Shown: one piece after another, positions 8,810 to 18,907 of the stretch
Layout: each line of letters begins with the position of its first letter
Numbering within the stretch: the first letter of the stretch is position 1
Assembly: GCA_034698045.1 (NCBI GenBank)
Contig: JAQGAU010000385.1
Coordinates: 1-29,372, forward strand
DNA from: Paramacrobiotus richtersi
Taxonomy: Eukaryota; Tardigrada; Eutardigrada; Parachela; Macrobiotidae
Direction of reading: 5' to 3'
Length of the DNA: 29,372 nt
Translations under genes and position numbers: made by a program
Notes under the pieces: generated by a model
What the model saw: the letters and a program-made list of their open reading frames with translations, nothing else
What the model was told of the DNA's origin: nothing
The model's database searches: none

Positions 8810-9799
8810 AGACGCATTTCGATTAACTGGTCCGATTAACGATTACCTTGTGTCATTACGGCAAAATACGAGTAACGGAAATTTTTCGCAATGCAACTTT
8901 GCTACAAGTGGCTTTTATATATAACAGTATGAACCGGTGTGAGTAATTTATTATTTTTAAATTTTGTTGCACGGTAACAAAATTAATGGACTTCGGTTAA
9001 GCAAGTTGTTGGTAAACTGAAAGTCTCTACTGTAGTTGTGGAAACAAAATAATGTTCTTCTTCAAATATTCTCGCAGGGCTCTACAAAATCAATACTATT
9101 TTATACTTAATATCATCAGAGACAGCGGCGCTTGAACAACATCCTTACGCGCTTTCCTTCCGAATGTGGACGCACCCACTAGTTTGTATCTGGTATTTCG
9201 AAGTGCTGCTGATATTCTCAAAATATTAAGCATCATCAAGAACTTACTATACTACACTTTAGATATAGTAAGTTTTTGGCATCATACATCATATGGCTTC
9301 ATACGACGAGCGCTGCACCGGCTTGTTTTTTACTATCCGCGGTGTTTAAGGATAAAACAGAGATCACTCACGGAAATTGCACTTTCCAGCAGAGCGAAGA
9401 ACAGCCAGTTGTAGACCGACAACCAAATAATCTAAAACCGGACTACGGCTAAGATGGGAAGGTCAAGTCTTGTGACTCTGGTCAGTGCTGTTTTAGTGAA
9501 ACCTGTGAGGTCTTCTAACCTTTTGTCAAAAAACCCGGTGATTCGTGTCAGTCAAATACAGTCGGAACGGCGCAGCAATTGCGGTTTCTGAACAGTTATG
9601 TTCTGTTAAACTTATCAAATTTCCTCTTCAAGTGATGCTGCGCATCCTCAGATAGAATGTCAAAATTTCTAACTGTGTAGTTGTAATTATGTATAAACAT
9701 CTTCACATATCATAGTCATTGTCTGTGCGGTACATTCCCAGGCATTTACGGATAGGTTATGGCAGTTTCCCCATACATGCAGTGCTGTAGATATGCGTA
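8810..9799. other. 3' flank of gene B, no gene seen
   Basis: This aligns with the flanks of A, C and copy 0: TACAAGTGGCTTT at about 8907, GACTTCGGTTAAGC at about 8989, TTCAAATATTCTCGCAGGG at about 9062, and GGGAAGGTCAAGTC at about 9455. No gene is supported and there is no receptor remnant. Confidence 0.6.
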
Positions 9800-10067
9800 G
9801 CTGAAATAAGCGACACAGGTCTACCGTTGCCTCAAGGGCCACCGCGTACTTCAAGGTTATGTACACCGTACGTGGTATATGTCTATTTTCGCTGTTAATC
9901 TGATCTGCTTACGGAACGAAAATTAATGTCGTGGACGGTGAACATTATAAAGTCTGTTTCCGGGTCAAAATTCGTTTTGATTACACAAGGGGGATCCAAC
10001 GGACCCGAAGCCAATCTTTCTCAGTTATGATGCCTTAATTAGCTTTTCTGAGTAACTGGTATAAAAA
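9800..10067 (+). promoter_or_regulatory. Promoter module of secreted gene C
   Basis: It has the same block order as A and B: CCTCAAGGGCCACCG, TCTGCTTACGGAACG, GGGTCAAAATTCG at 9962, the GGATCCAACGGACCCG block at 9992-10016, and TATA box TATAAAAA at 10060-10067. The start codon is 132 bp after the TATA box. Confidence 0.75.
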
Positions 10068-10198
10068 CGACAACTAGAAGACAGACACAGTACTGCATTC
10101 TAACATTAAATTTTGTTTGAGTTGTGACAGATTGTTATCAACTGACAGATACTCGCATTGGCTGTTGCCTGTTGTTCATCCTTGCAGAAGGTGTCACG

Positions 10199-11153
10199 AT
10201 GATCCAGATTTATGGGTTTGTAATCTACATTGTGCCACTGGCATATGGTACGTAATTTTATGAATAAGTTCATGCATGACACAAAAGTGCCGCGTTCGAC
10301 GTATGATAAATAAACAGCACTAACTAGTGCCTGATTGTAACGGTATTTCTGTACAGGTACTACCAGCAGCAGTGCTGGCGGTTCTGGCAGCGGGGGCGCC
10401 ACCAACGGTCAAGTTCAGTTGGGTTCTCAGGCAATCTCTTCAATGGACAGCGACATTCCACAAGCAATCGCTCAATCCCAGAACACGGCTTCTGGTACGT
10501 CGATCTCCCTTTACGGCAGCAGTAACAGCAATCTCAACCTCGATCCAGTGGATGCCGTCACTTATGCAACCTACAACGGAAACAACTATGCTAGCTCAAA
10601 CGGCAACGCAATAACCGGCATACTGCAGAACAACGACCAGACCCATTCCAACACCACCGGACAGCAGCACTTTAGTATCGGCCAGTCCCACACGACTGGT
10701 AACGGAACGGGTGTGTCGGTTGGTAACTCTGGGAGTGCCAGCCTTAGTCGGGTCGAATACACGACCAGATCGCCATACATGACGGTCACGACCTGTTACA
10801 TTTCTTACTGCGGTGATAACTGCTTTGTGACGTCGTATTGTAGCTGCGCGTGTCGGACTCCATATCCATATTACACAACTTATCCTTATCCTTCGCCTTC
10901 GCCGGTAACTGCAATTCCGTTTGTGGAAACTGAAGTTCGGCAGAGAAAGGTTGCCCAGCACGTTGACAATCGGCAAAGAAAACCGGCCCAACAAGCGGAA
11001 AGCAAACAAAGGAAAACGGCGGCGCTGGAAAGGACCAGGGGCAAGACGGAAGAGCGCAAAGTGCCGGTACAATCCAAATCACACGAAAAGCCGCAAGGGA
11101 AACTGGTACAGCGGAATGGAGCACTAGGAAAGCCAGTTGCCCAGCGAGCTTGA
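10199..11153 (+). CDS. Secreted protein C, full-length fused form
   Basis: Exons are 10199-10247 and 10357-11153 with a 109-nt GT-AG phase-1 intron, giving 281 residues. Parts in order: signal-like segment (1-17, ending PLAYG); a low-complexity Ser/Gly/Asn/Thr region (18-155) with several NxS/T sites; a six-cysteine patch (C163, C168, C172, C178, C180, C182, ending CSCAC); a Tyr/Pro stretch (PYPYYTTYPYPSPSP); then a basic, Gln/Lys/Arg-rich tail (211-281) in 11-residue steps. This is the only copy in which both halves are in one frame, so it gives the likely complete architecture. No known family is recognised. The make-up would suit an extracellular structural or mucin-like protein, but that is inference. 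The convergent receptor gene begins downstream at 12081. Confidence 0.85.
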
Positions 11154-11208
11154 GGAAGTACCTCGGTGAGCTGTTCGGACCAGCTGGTGTCATATGGAAA
11201 TTTTTCGC

Positions 11209-11214
11209 ATTAAA
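11209..11214 (+). promoter_or_regulatory. Polyadenylation signal variant of gene C
   Basis: ATTAAA lies 56 nt after the stop codon, in the same position as AATAAA after gene A. Confidence 0.45.
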
Positions 11215-11219
11215 TGTTG

Positions 11220-12070
11220 ATTTGTTACAAGTGGCTTTCGATCGAGTGTGCGTAATTTATTCTTTTTATTTTGTATTGCATGGTAGCGAAATTAATTGAC
11301 TTCGGTAAAGCGATTTATGTGTAGAATGAAAGTCCCTACTGGCTGTGAAAGAAAATATTCTTCTTCAGATATTCTCACAGGGATTGCTTTTGACTATGCG
11401 CGGTATTTAATGATAGCTCCCCAAATACTAATTATATGGATAACTCCCCAAAGTCGCTCTCTCCAGGGAAGTGAAGGACACCCAGGCATAAAGCGGAAAC
11501 CAAATCACCTGAAGCGGGACTGGCGCTAAGACAAAAAGGTCAGGTCTTGTGACTTTATCGGTAGTGTTTTATACCATGTTGGATCTTCTAACCCTTTACC
11601 AAACCTTTGTGCTGTTCCCTAGACAGCCGGTAGGCTGCATTAACACTGATTCACAATTAGCGCAAACCAAGGTCAAGGGTACATACTTCACAAGAGCTGG
11701 GCAAACCCGCTACAATCTTCAGCTAACAATTGTAAGTGCAACGATATCTGTAGGCATAAAAACGATGTCACATTTTTTACCCTATTGAGTATGGCATGAA
11801 CACTGCAGTGTGTTATGCATTGTTACTAATAATCTGAGCACCGGAGATAAGATCAATGTACCGGCCTCGGTATATACCACACAGCGGATAGGACTAATTT
11901 CAATCGATCTTTGTTTTCTGATGTAACAATCTTCCTTTATAGCATATGTATATGCAGCTTACTCTTTTTATTGGCAAAGTGACATAGCATTACATGGGCT
12001 AGAAAAGACTGCTGCAGTTAAAACTTGGTACTAAAGCCAAAATAACTAGTGCCATTCCCACAGAAACAGG
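11220..12070. other. Shared flank between secreted gene C and its convergent receptor
   Basis: No gene is supported. This is the intact form of the block seen in copies 0, A and B. About 11890 is the left edge of the sequence deleted in copy 0. Confidence 0.6.
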
Positions 12071-12072
12071 GT

Positions 12073-12078
12073 TTTATT
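12073..12078 (-). promoter_or_regulatory. Polyadenylation signal of the receptor gene
   Basis: TTTATT on the plus strand reads AATAAA on the minus strand, starting 2 nt after the receptor's TAG stop. Confidence 0.45.
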
Positions 12079-12080
12079 GA

Positions 12081-13058
12081 CTATGCACCATGTTTCCTCC
12101 TTCCCAGAAGATAGCGATGAGCGTTCAACAACTGCGACTTGAGTTCCGGCACCGTTGCACCGAAGATTACCGGATCCACTATGGCATGCATAATCTTAAG
12201 GATGCGGCATACTTGTAAGAAGTTGGGATCGTCCAGATAAGGCGTAGCCATAAAGTACACGTTCATCGGTGTCCAGCAGACCAAGATGCTGAAGGTCATG
12301 AGCGTCAGCAGAACGAATGGATTTGACATTCGACTGGACTCCGTGCGGTTTGAACGTCCTAAAGATGACTTATTCGACCCATCCGTTAGTGATGAAACCG
12401 GACGGGTTTGCTGTTTGTTATAAGTAGCCGCCGCAACTTTCTTTCTTTGCTGTTTCACAATAAAATAAGGATAGCTGAGTAGAATAACAAACTCCGGTAC
12501 GTCGTACAATAACCAATTGGACGCAGGTCTCCATTGGTTAATAAACGGCGACAGCCTGTTAACGGTGCAGTACACATCAATATCAGTGATAATCATCGGT
12601 ATCGCATAAAACTCTGCAACAATCCATGTGAACAAACACGCAACCACTGCGACTTTGGTTGTATGCCGGGTTCGGTAGGATAACGGCCAGGCCAGCGCCC
12701 ACATCCGGTTGAGAGCGATAATCATATGGGACAGCGGAATCAGTGGGGCGGTTGCAGTAGAAACAAAGCGAACGAATACGCACAGCTGGGGCCAGAGTTT
12801 TTGTGGAAAGAATGCCTTTGACGCCAGAAAGGGATTCTGCTGAAACACAGCACTCATTAAGTTGGAAACAAGGAGATTGATGATGTAAATGCTGAATGGC
12901 GTTAGGGAACTCCGGGTGCGGTAGTACAAGCATAGCAATGTGGCGTTGAAGACTATGGACAGCAAACAGGAAGCGACCATCAGCCATTGCAAGTAAGTGA
13001 AATTTTGCAGAGGTTTGAAGGAGGGGATGCTTGAATTGCCAATCTCCGTCGCGTTCAT
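12081..13058 (-). CDS. Class A-like 7TM receptor, divergent member
   Basis: Intronless, 325 residues from the first in-frame ATG at 13058; the frame upstream is open to 13149 but has no ATG. The N-terminus has NxS/T sites (NAT, NSS, NFT). Seven hydrophobic segments are visible, with N in TM1 (FNATLL), C93 before TM3 and C164 in loop 2 (the usual disulfide pair), NRM at 117-119 in place of DRY, W145 in TM4, VPE in TM5, CWTP at 261-264 in TM6 and DPVIF at 295-299 in place of NPxxY. It would be a plasma-membrane receptor of unknown ligand. It is less similar to the four receptors to the right than they are to each other, and its closest copy is the relic at 1252-1401. It is convergent with secreted gene C. 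Confidence 0.85.
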   Translation of the reverse strand: MNATEIGNSSIPSFKPLQNFTYLQWLMVASCLLSIVFNATLLCLYYRTRSSLTPFSIYIINLLVSNLMSAVFQQNPFLASKAFFPQKLWPQLCVFVRFVSTATAPLIPLSHMIIALNRMWALAWPLSYRTRHTTKVAVVACLFTWIVAEFYAIPMIITDIDVYCTVNRLSPFINQWRPASNWLLYDVPEFVILLSYPYFIVKQQRKKVAAATYNKQQTRPVSSLTDGSNKSSLGRSNRTESSRMSNPFVLLTLMTFSILVCWTPMNVYFMATPYLDDPNFLQVCRILKIMHAIVDPVIFGATVPELKSQLLNAHRYLLGRRKHGA

Positions 13059-15200
13059 ATTGTACGGCAAGATTAGTACTGCGCGATAGTAAGTGACTAG
13101 TTTTTCGATCCTTTTTGTAGGGGTGAAGCAAAGTGGGAAGATTCCGCGTCAAACGTTATTTGCCTGCAACTGAACGAATCGTCGAATGTCTGCAAGACGT
13201 TTCCAGAAAATGTCTTTATTATAAGATATATATGCGTAAATGCGTATTGAATTCTCGGTATGGCAGGTGACAAAAACCGAGGGCGTTATACTGTACATTC
13301 TCATGTGATTATGTAATCCTGTACCAACAGCTGCCCTTTGGGGGGCTGAGATTCATATGATTCATTATTCTCAGCAAATCTATAACCATTAGCATCATTA
13401 ATGGTTTATCGGAGCCAGAATTGTCCCGGGAAATCTTTTGTGTAAGACCATCCCAAGACGCATATAAAAAGAAAGGATTTATGCACGATTCAGTACGTAC
13501 ACATATCCGGTTAACAGAGCGTAACAATAATTACGAACCTACTTACCATATATGCTACTGTAGCCTGGAGCTTTAACTCGGTAAAACTGGCATGTGGATA
13601 TGAACAAACAAGCAAGGAAGCTGTAGAGCAAACAGCATAATAAGCATGACATTTGCGTAAGCACTGTAATCATGCGCTTACACAGTTGACACTACATGGA
13701 TCATTTTTCTTATACGGCGGGGGTTCCACGCAGCACCCGCATATCATGTAACAAAAGATAGTGCAAATCAGCTCTGGGAGCGAAATCCAATACCTAAAAA
13801 ATACCGTCTAGGGTAGCAAAATACATAGTGTAACATAACTTTTCTTTGCACTCCGCCTAATCAGTCCAGACCGGAAGACGGCTGTAGCTGAGCCAGTGTG
13901 TTTATGGGCGGCCTATGCAAAGGAAACTGCTCTCGAAGTTCATGAAATCAGCAGCGCGGCCAAACAGGCTGTCGAATTCGACCATACCACGTCATTGAGT
14001 ACAAAATCTTGAATGTGAATGGGCTGGAAAGTATAATTCCCATATATAGATTACTAATTCTAGCAGCACATTCACTTTATATTTGTGCATTTATGTAGAG
14101 CATTACATTTATGCAGCGACCGTAACGGTCGATACACGCGCAATTATTTGCGAACTAACATGTAATGCTTTACGCGGATTAGGCCGAACCGCGGTACCCC
14201 GTGGATGATAATAACAGGCTGCTGGTAAAATTGTTCTGCCATGAACGGTTTACATTCGGAAGGACTCCCTTCAAAGAGTGCCGAGAAATACACGTGTGCA
14301 TATGCAGACAGCTATATTATGATGAATATAAACAGCACTTGTGCGTAAATGCGATATAACCTTTCGCGAGTTGTAACTAATAGGTAAGAACATATAGGGT
14401 TAATCAAAAAATTGGTCGCAGTAAGCATACGATGGGACCGTAGCTAAACTCAACGATTGTTGAAGATCATCAAGAGCATACTGTGGATCAGCCGCAGACA
14501 ATTTTATCCCTCCGAATGACCAAGTTAGGTCTGGCGTTCGACGAGGCACAAGCCGCAAGTCAGCGTCAGCATTCGTGAAAATGCGACATACCGAAACCTT
14601 TGATTTTATGAACGAAAGGATGAGTACAGCACATACGATCAGACATTTTATAATAGCAGGGTATGCAGATATTACGTCATTCGAAGTCTTGTTTCATAAA
14701 GCGAAGCATTAACATAGAGCAGGCATTCTTAGGTGTACAAAGCGCTAGATTCTGGAAACTGTGTATTTCCTTGAGCAAATTTGTTTTGCATTGTTGTTAA
14801 AAGCCAGTAAGGTGTACGTCTCACAGAAGTAGTTAATTTGTTCAAACAAACACAAGAACAGCAAAGAACTGCAAAACAAATTCCACCGGGACGCGTAAAT
14901 TTCAGGCGAGTTCGTAATGTTAGCACTCAAGGAAGTCATTCGTTATTAAACCAATTCATAGGTACCATTTTGGCAAACAACAGCAGTTTCGCTGAGATTG
15001 CTGTGTAAGGTAGTGCCTTGACGGTACCTTTAGGGCACTGCGTGTCAAAACTCAAAAGTGAAGCTCGTCGTTGGCTTTTGCTATGGATATCGCAATGGAC
15101 TGAATTCTAACCATGCTGCGGTAAAAAACAATAACTGAATACATATCTTTGAACCAAATAAGCCATCATCTTATAAATGCTGACTGGCAGCAGAACGCCT
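13059..15200. other. Long intergenic region, no gene seen
   Basis: 13059-13700 is the receptor 5' flank, duplicated at 1402-2110. From 13700 to 15200 I find no coding signal; ORFs near 14730-14940 are short. The only notable structure is the hairpin cluster at 14095-14173. Confidence 0.5.
14095..14173. repeat. Nested hairpin cluster
   Basis: Outer arms GTAGAGCATTACAT (14095-14108) and ATGTAATGCTTTAC (14160-14173) pair with one mismatch. Inside lie CGACCGTAACGGTCG (14117-14131, a 7-bp palindrome around one base) and CGCAATTATTTGCG (14139-14152, 5-bp arms). It may be a tiny fold-back element or structured RNA; function is unknown. Confidence 0.6.
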
Positions 15201-15211
15201 TATTCCGTGCA

Positions 15212-16224
15212 CTAGCTTTTGTGAGATGACCCTATCCTTCTGAAAAATTCCGTCCTTAGCTCCGGTATCGCAGCCCCGAATATGACTGGATCGAGTGACG
15301 CGTGTACAAGCTTCAGAATTCGACACACTTGGAAAAAGTGGATATTGTCGAAATGTGGCGAAGCAACAAAATACAGATTCATCGGTGTCCAGCAGATGGC
15401 AATACTGATAGTCATCATTGAAAGTAAAGTGAACGAATCAGAAACATCGAGCGTCTGGCGCACAATTTACGTGGCCGATTGGTAGAATCGTGAGTCCCGG
15501 TTGTCTTATCCACAGAACTGCCGTTTGTTTGATCACTTCCTCCCGGATTCCGTGAACTCGGAATAACTTTGCGTTGTCGTCGCTTAACAATGAAGTACGG
15601 ATAACTGGCAAGAATGACAATTTCTGGCAAAACGTAAAAGACCGTATTAGAAACCGGCATCCACTGGCGAGCAAATGGTGACGTTCCACTAAACGTGCAG
15701 AAAATATTGTCCCATAGTTTTAGATAAAAAGCCGCATCAATGGAAATAACTGACAGAACATATATTTGAACCAGAACCAAACTGCACACAGTCGTATTTA
15801 TTGCGAATTTCATTGTATGGCGTGCTCGATAGGAAATTGGCCAAGCCACTGCCCAGACCCGGTTGAGAGAGATACCCATATGGGATAAGCAGATAAGCGG
15901 TGCCGTAGCACTGTTGAAGAAACGGTAGACTGTGCAGAATGTTGGCCACATTGTCTGTGGCAGGAAATCTTTTAGTCCCAGGAGAAATGGGTTTTGTTGG
16001 CATAACGCGGTGGCCAGGTTGGCTAAAACAAGATATATCACGTAGACACTGAAGGGCGTTAAGGCGTTGCGGTTCCGGTAGTACAAGAAGAGCAGTATCG
16101 CGTTGCCGATCACGGATAACAAACAGGAAGCAGCCATTAGCCACTGCAGGTACGTAAAGTGTTGCACAAAACCGGTGGAGGAAAATGACCTGGTAGCGTT
16201 GACTTCCATGGTGTTGTTGTTCAT
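15212..16224 (-). pseudogene. 7TM receptor with a 5-nt frameshift
   Basis: Starts at ATG 16224 (MNNNTMEVN), matching its siblings; upstream in-frame starts are non-ATG. TM1-TM5 read normally: SCLLSVIGNAILL, CTVYRF, NRV in place of DRY, LPE in TM5. In the third intracellular loop, 5 extra bases (15445-15449, CATCG on the plus strand) relative to the gene at 23267 shift the frame, which then ends at 15415. TM6 (ICWTPMNLYF), TM7 (DPVIFG) and the tail continue in the other frame to a TAG at 15212. Without TM6-TM7 a normal receptor cannot form, so this is most likely a recent pseudogene; the rest is well preserved. A sequencing error is the alternative. Confidence 0.8.
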
Positions 16225-17280
16225 TACTGCGGTGGAAACGCTGATATTCAAAGCTACCGTTACAAAAAAAGCGATTATGAAGATATTTTTCTTCCAAACT
16301 GCATCAGCCGCTGCGAAAAACGTTGGTAATCATCAGGAAGAAAGGTTTCCTGTCCGTTTGTATTTTGCAATTATCTGATCCTAAAAATAAAATCCCATTA
16401 AATTCCTTCCAAAATAAATATGGAAGCGAGAAAATGTGTCTCTAGGGTGCTTTTATAATTCTTTCATGGCTACCTGTGCAATGTCAGAAAGGTCTACTGT
16501 GTGGGTTCTGCAGGCCGCAGGTGTCATCTATGATAAGTAATAAGTTAATGGATAATTTCCCCATCCAAGCATATCTCTTTATCTCAGTGATCCTTCACAG
16601 ATTCTGCTCGCCTGTGTAAAGCGCGCCAACGCAAACATGTAAGACAAGTAAAATCGAGATTGTTTGCTGTCGGTTCTCTTACCAGTTGCCGGAAAAAAGA
16701 CAATTAATCGCGATTTTTAGAGAAGGTTGATGATTGTTTTGGTGTGGAGTTTGGGTTGTTATATATCTGTTAGAAAACTGGTCGCACCTGTCGGAAAATC
16801 AGAATCTGAGCAATCTGGGGATGGCTAAAAAAAGTCGGCAATTCAACGCACGCGACTATTTGGCTACGGTACTGTATATATAAACGCCTCCAAAATCATC
16901 ATATGATTTCTGAAGGTATAAATCTTAATGCGCAGTAGAATAGGATAGATTATTGTTGAGACAATTAAGCGGCTTGATCTTGTTGATTCTGCAGTCATTT
17001 GTTCGAGTTTAACAAAGCGATTGCTAAGAATTCGGTCAACATGTAAGAAACAATGCTCTAATGCTATATTCTAGGGAAATTATCCTTTTTGACGCTTCTT
17101 CCTATCTTTCGTCCGCCTCCATATCGAAACATAATCTTTCTGTTAACATTAAAACGAACCACTGCGCAGTCTACTGTATTCATTTGGGAAAGTGCTGTTA
17201 TCTTCTTGGTCGTTATTTTCTTACGTAATAAATAAGCAGTCACTGAATATGTCTTTCCAGCCCACATTTATTATTCAGCA
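16225..17280. repeat. Duplicated 5' flank of receptor 15212-16224
   Basis: This aligns block by block with the 5' flank of receptor 18908-19936 (about 19937-21130), and its distal part with about 25250-25400. Shared parts include GTGTCTCTAGGGTGC at about 16436 (GTGTCCCAGGGGTGC at 20152), CTATGATAAGTAATAAGTTAATGG at 16528-16551, TTTCTGAAGGT at about 16906, and GTCCGCCTCCATATCGAAAC at about 17110 (20960). Those common blocks are candidate promoter or 5' UTR sequence. No separate gene is supported. Confidence 0.65.
16528..16551 (-). promoter_or_regulatory. Conserved GATA-containing motif upstream of receptors
   Basis: CTATGATAAGTAATAAG followed by GTTAATGG is repeated upstream of the receptor at 18908 (20226-20249) and, with a changed centre, upstream of the receptor at 26904 (28262-28290). 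On the receptor strand it reads CTTATCATAG. Conservation at similar positions in three duplicated flanks is compatible with a regulatory site, but common ancestry alone could explain it. Confidence 0.35.
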
Positions 17281-17579
17281 ATTTTCAAAACGGAGATTAA
17301 TTTGAATGTACCGAAGGCAGCAAAGGAACGGATTGATTTTCATACTCGACACCTGCATTGACGTCCGCTGCGGCTGCGCAGTGGGTTGCTAGTCCTTGAG
17401 GCTATAGCAAGCTCTTGGAATAACATATCTATTGAGATTCGCAGGAGATTCATTCCAAACCGGAAGGCGGCTGCCGCTTTGCGAACTCTATGGGCGAATA
17501 AAACCAAACAAAAAAGCTAAGCGTTGCCAAAAACCTACGAAGATTGGCTGCTTGTTTAATGAAGGATTAGGAGAAAAAA

Positions 17580-18071
17580 TCAATTATCCGCCGTCATGCC
17601 AATTAATATTGATGCAAAAAACGCATTAAGAACTGCGCGCTTAGCTGCCGGCTGACCAGTCGAAAGAAGAATATGTTTTTGCAAATTGCACTTGGTAGAG
17701 TTCTTGGGGCATATTTGTTGTCGTACTGTTTGTAATTTTTTGAGCACTCGGACGCTTTGACCCGTTAAGGAGTTGGAAGAACTCAAAAATTTGAAAAATG
17801 ACCGTTTTTTGTGGTCGCCTGGTTTCTGACCACTGAAGACTGAAGTGACGGCCCCTTCAAGATTTTTAACTTGCGGTAATCGTCTATACCGCCATTTTGA
17901 AGAAACGAGTCTACCGGTAATTTTGCACATCAAGACTTCTTGTATAACAATGGGTTCTTCATGTAGCATTTGTATATCAATGGGCATTCGTGGGTTAATA
18001 CAGTTTGCTGGTAAAGTGGTCTGCGAAGTGTTTACAATTGAAATGAATGGCAGAAAAACGTACGTGTGCAT
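17580..18071 (-). CDS. Uncertain 163-codon ORF
   Basis: An ATG-started minus-strand frame of 163 codons, the longest unexplained ORF in the window. The product is basic, with runs such as SFFKFLSSSNSLTGQ and KPGDHKKRS, no signal peptide beyond a weak hydrophobic start, and no motif that I recognise. A plus-strand frame (17845-18102) overlaps it. It lies between two receptor units in sequence with many relics. It may be a chance ORF, a decayed transposon fragment or an exon. Confidence 0.2.
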   Translation of the reverse strand: MHTYVFLPFISIVNTSQTTLPANCINPRMPIDIQMLHEEPIVIQEVLMCKITGRLVSSKWRYRRLPQVKNLEGAVTSVFSGQKPGDHKKRSFFKFLSSSNSLTGQSVRVLKKLQTVRQQICPKNSTKCNLQKHILLSTGQPAAKRAVLNAFFASILIGMTADN

Positions 18072-18339
18072 AAACCGGATACATTCAAAAACAGGTAAAT
18101 AGCATTATTCATAATGCAGCATGTGTGTTTACTTAATCATAAGTCAGATAATGGCCAGTCGATAATACGCATTTCGTTTGCCGGGTGACCTTTCGGTCAT
18201 TGTTAAACGCGGGCGCTAGAAGACCGGCATGTCGTATAGGGTGTCCTAATACAACAGCCAAAAGTTAGAAGGTCGACCTAAAATGTAGGCGTTGACTTGA
18301 AAGGGTTTCGACGCTCAACGAGCAAGCGTATAATAGTGA

Positions 18340-18907
18340 CTCGGTAACTTCGCGGTTATCTGTGTTTGTTATTCCGTTTTGAAACTGTGAAACGCACACA
18401 TGATCCGCAGTGTCTGTAACTTATCTTCCCTCAAGATGAGCAGGGTACAGTTCTGCTAGTGGTTGGCTGGTGTTGTATTGACTTGCGGCAGGCAAGTGCT
18501 GTATGCATAGGCAATGCCTCTGTTTGTCAACATCGGGAAAAGCCATTTATTTTTTGCATCCGGGAACTTGAACTAGAAGTTTCCCAATACTTCAAAGCGG
18601 TCTGAAAAATTACGTGTCAAACAGTTTGAAAAACCAGAAAGCTTCGGTGCAGCTCACTGTACAGCTGAACTTTTAATTTCGACATATAACTTCACAACGG
18701 CAAAGAGTCTTATTATGTATAAGTAAATACAGTATATTTAAAATTATATTAGTTTTCATTTACATTTCGAGGCATCCGAGTTGCATATCTGTTTGGGTGA
18801 AGCTCAGTCATTAAGAACCATACATAAATTTTTTACACTCCAAACACTAGCACTGTATTTTTGGAGAATGCAGCGATTGACAAGATCGCTCCGGTGAAAC
18901 TTTCTAG
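18340..18907. repeat. Duplicated 3' flank of receptor 18908-19936
   Basis: This matches 26527-26903, downstream of the receptor at 26904, from GCGGTTATCTGTGTTTG..ATTCCGTTTTGA to CTAGCTACCGGCAGAA at the stop codon. Homology ends abruptly at about 18340; in the other copy the adjoining sequence is the reverse-transcriptase relic. The stretch 18110-18340 holds nothing that I can assign. Confidence 0.7.

Noticed and set aside
10596..11193. Antisense ORFs of 135-158 codons across secreted gene C
   Set aside because: They mirror the codon bias of the sense gene and of its paralogs; the sense strand has promoter, signal peptide and intron support.
13059..13070. Upstream start for the receptor at 12081 (Leu-Pro-Tyr-Asn before the first Met)
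   Set aside because: The codon there is TTG. The first in-frame ATG is at 13058 and the relic aligns at the same point.
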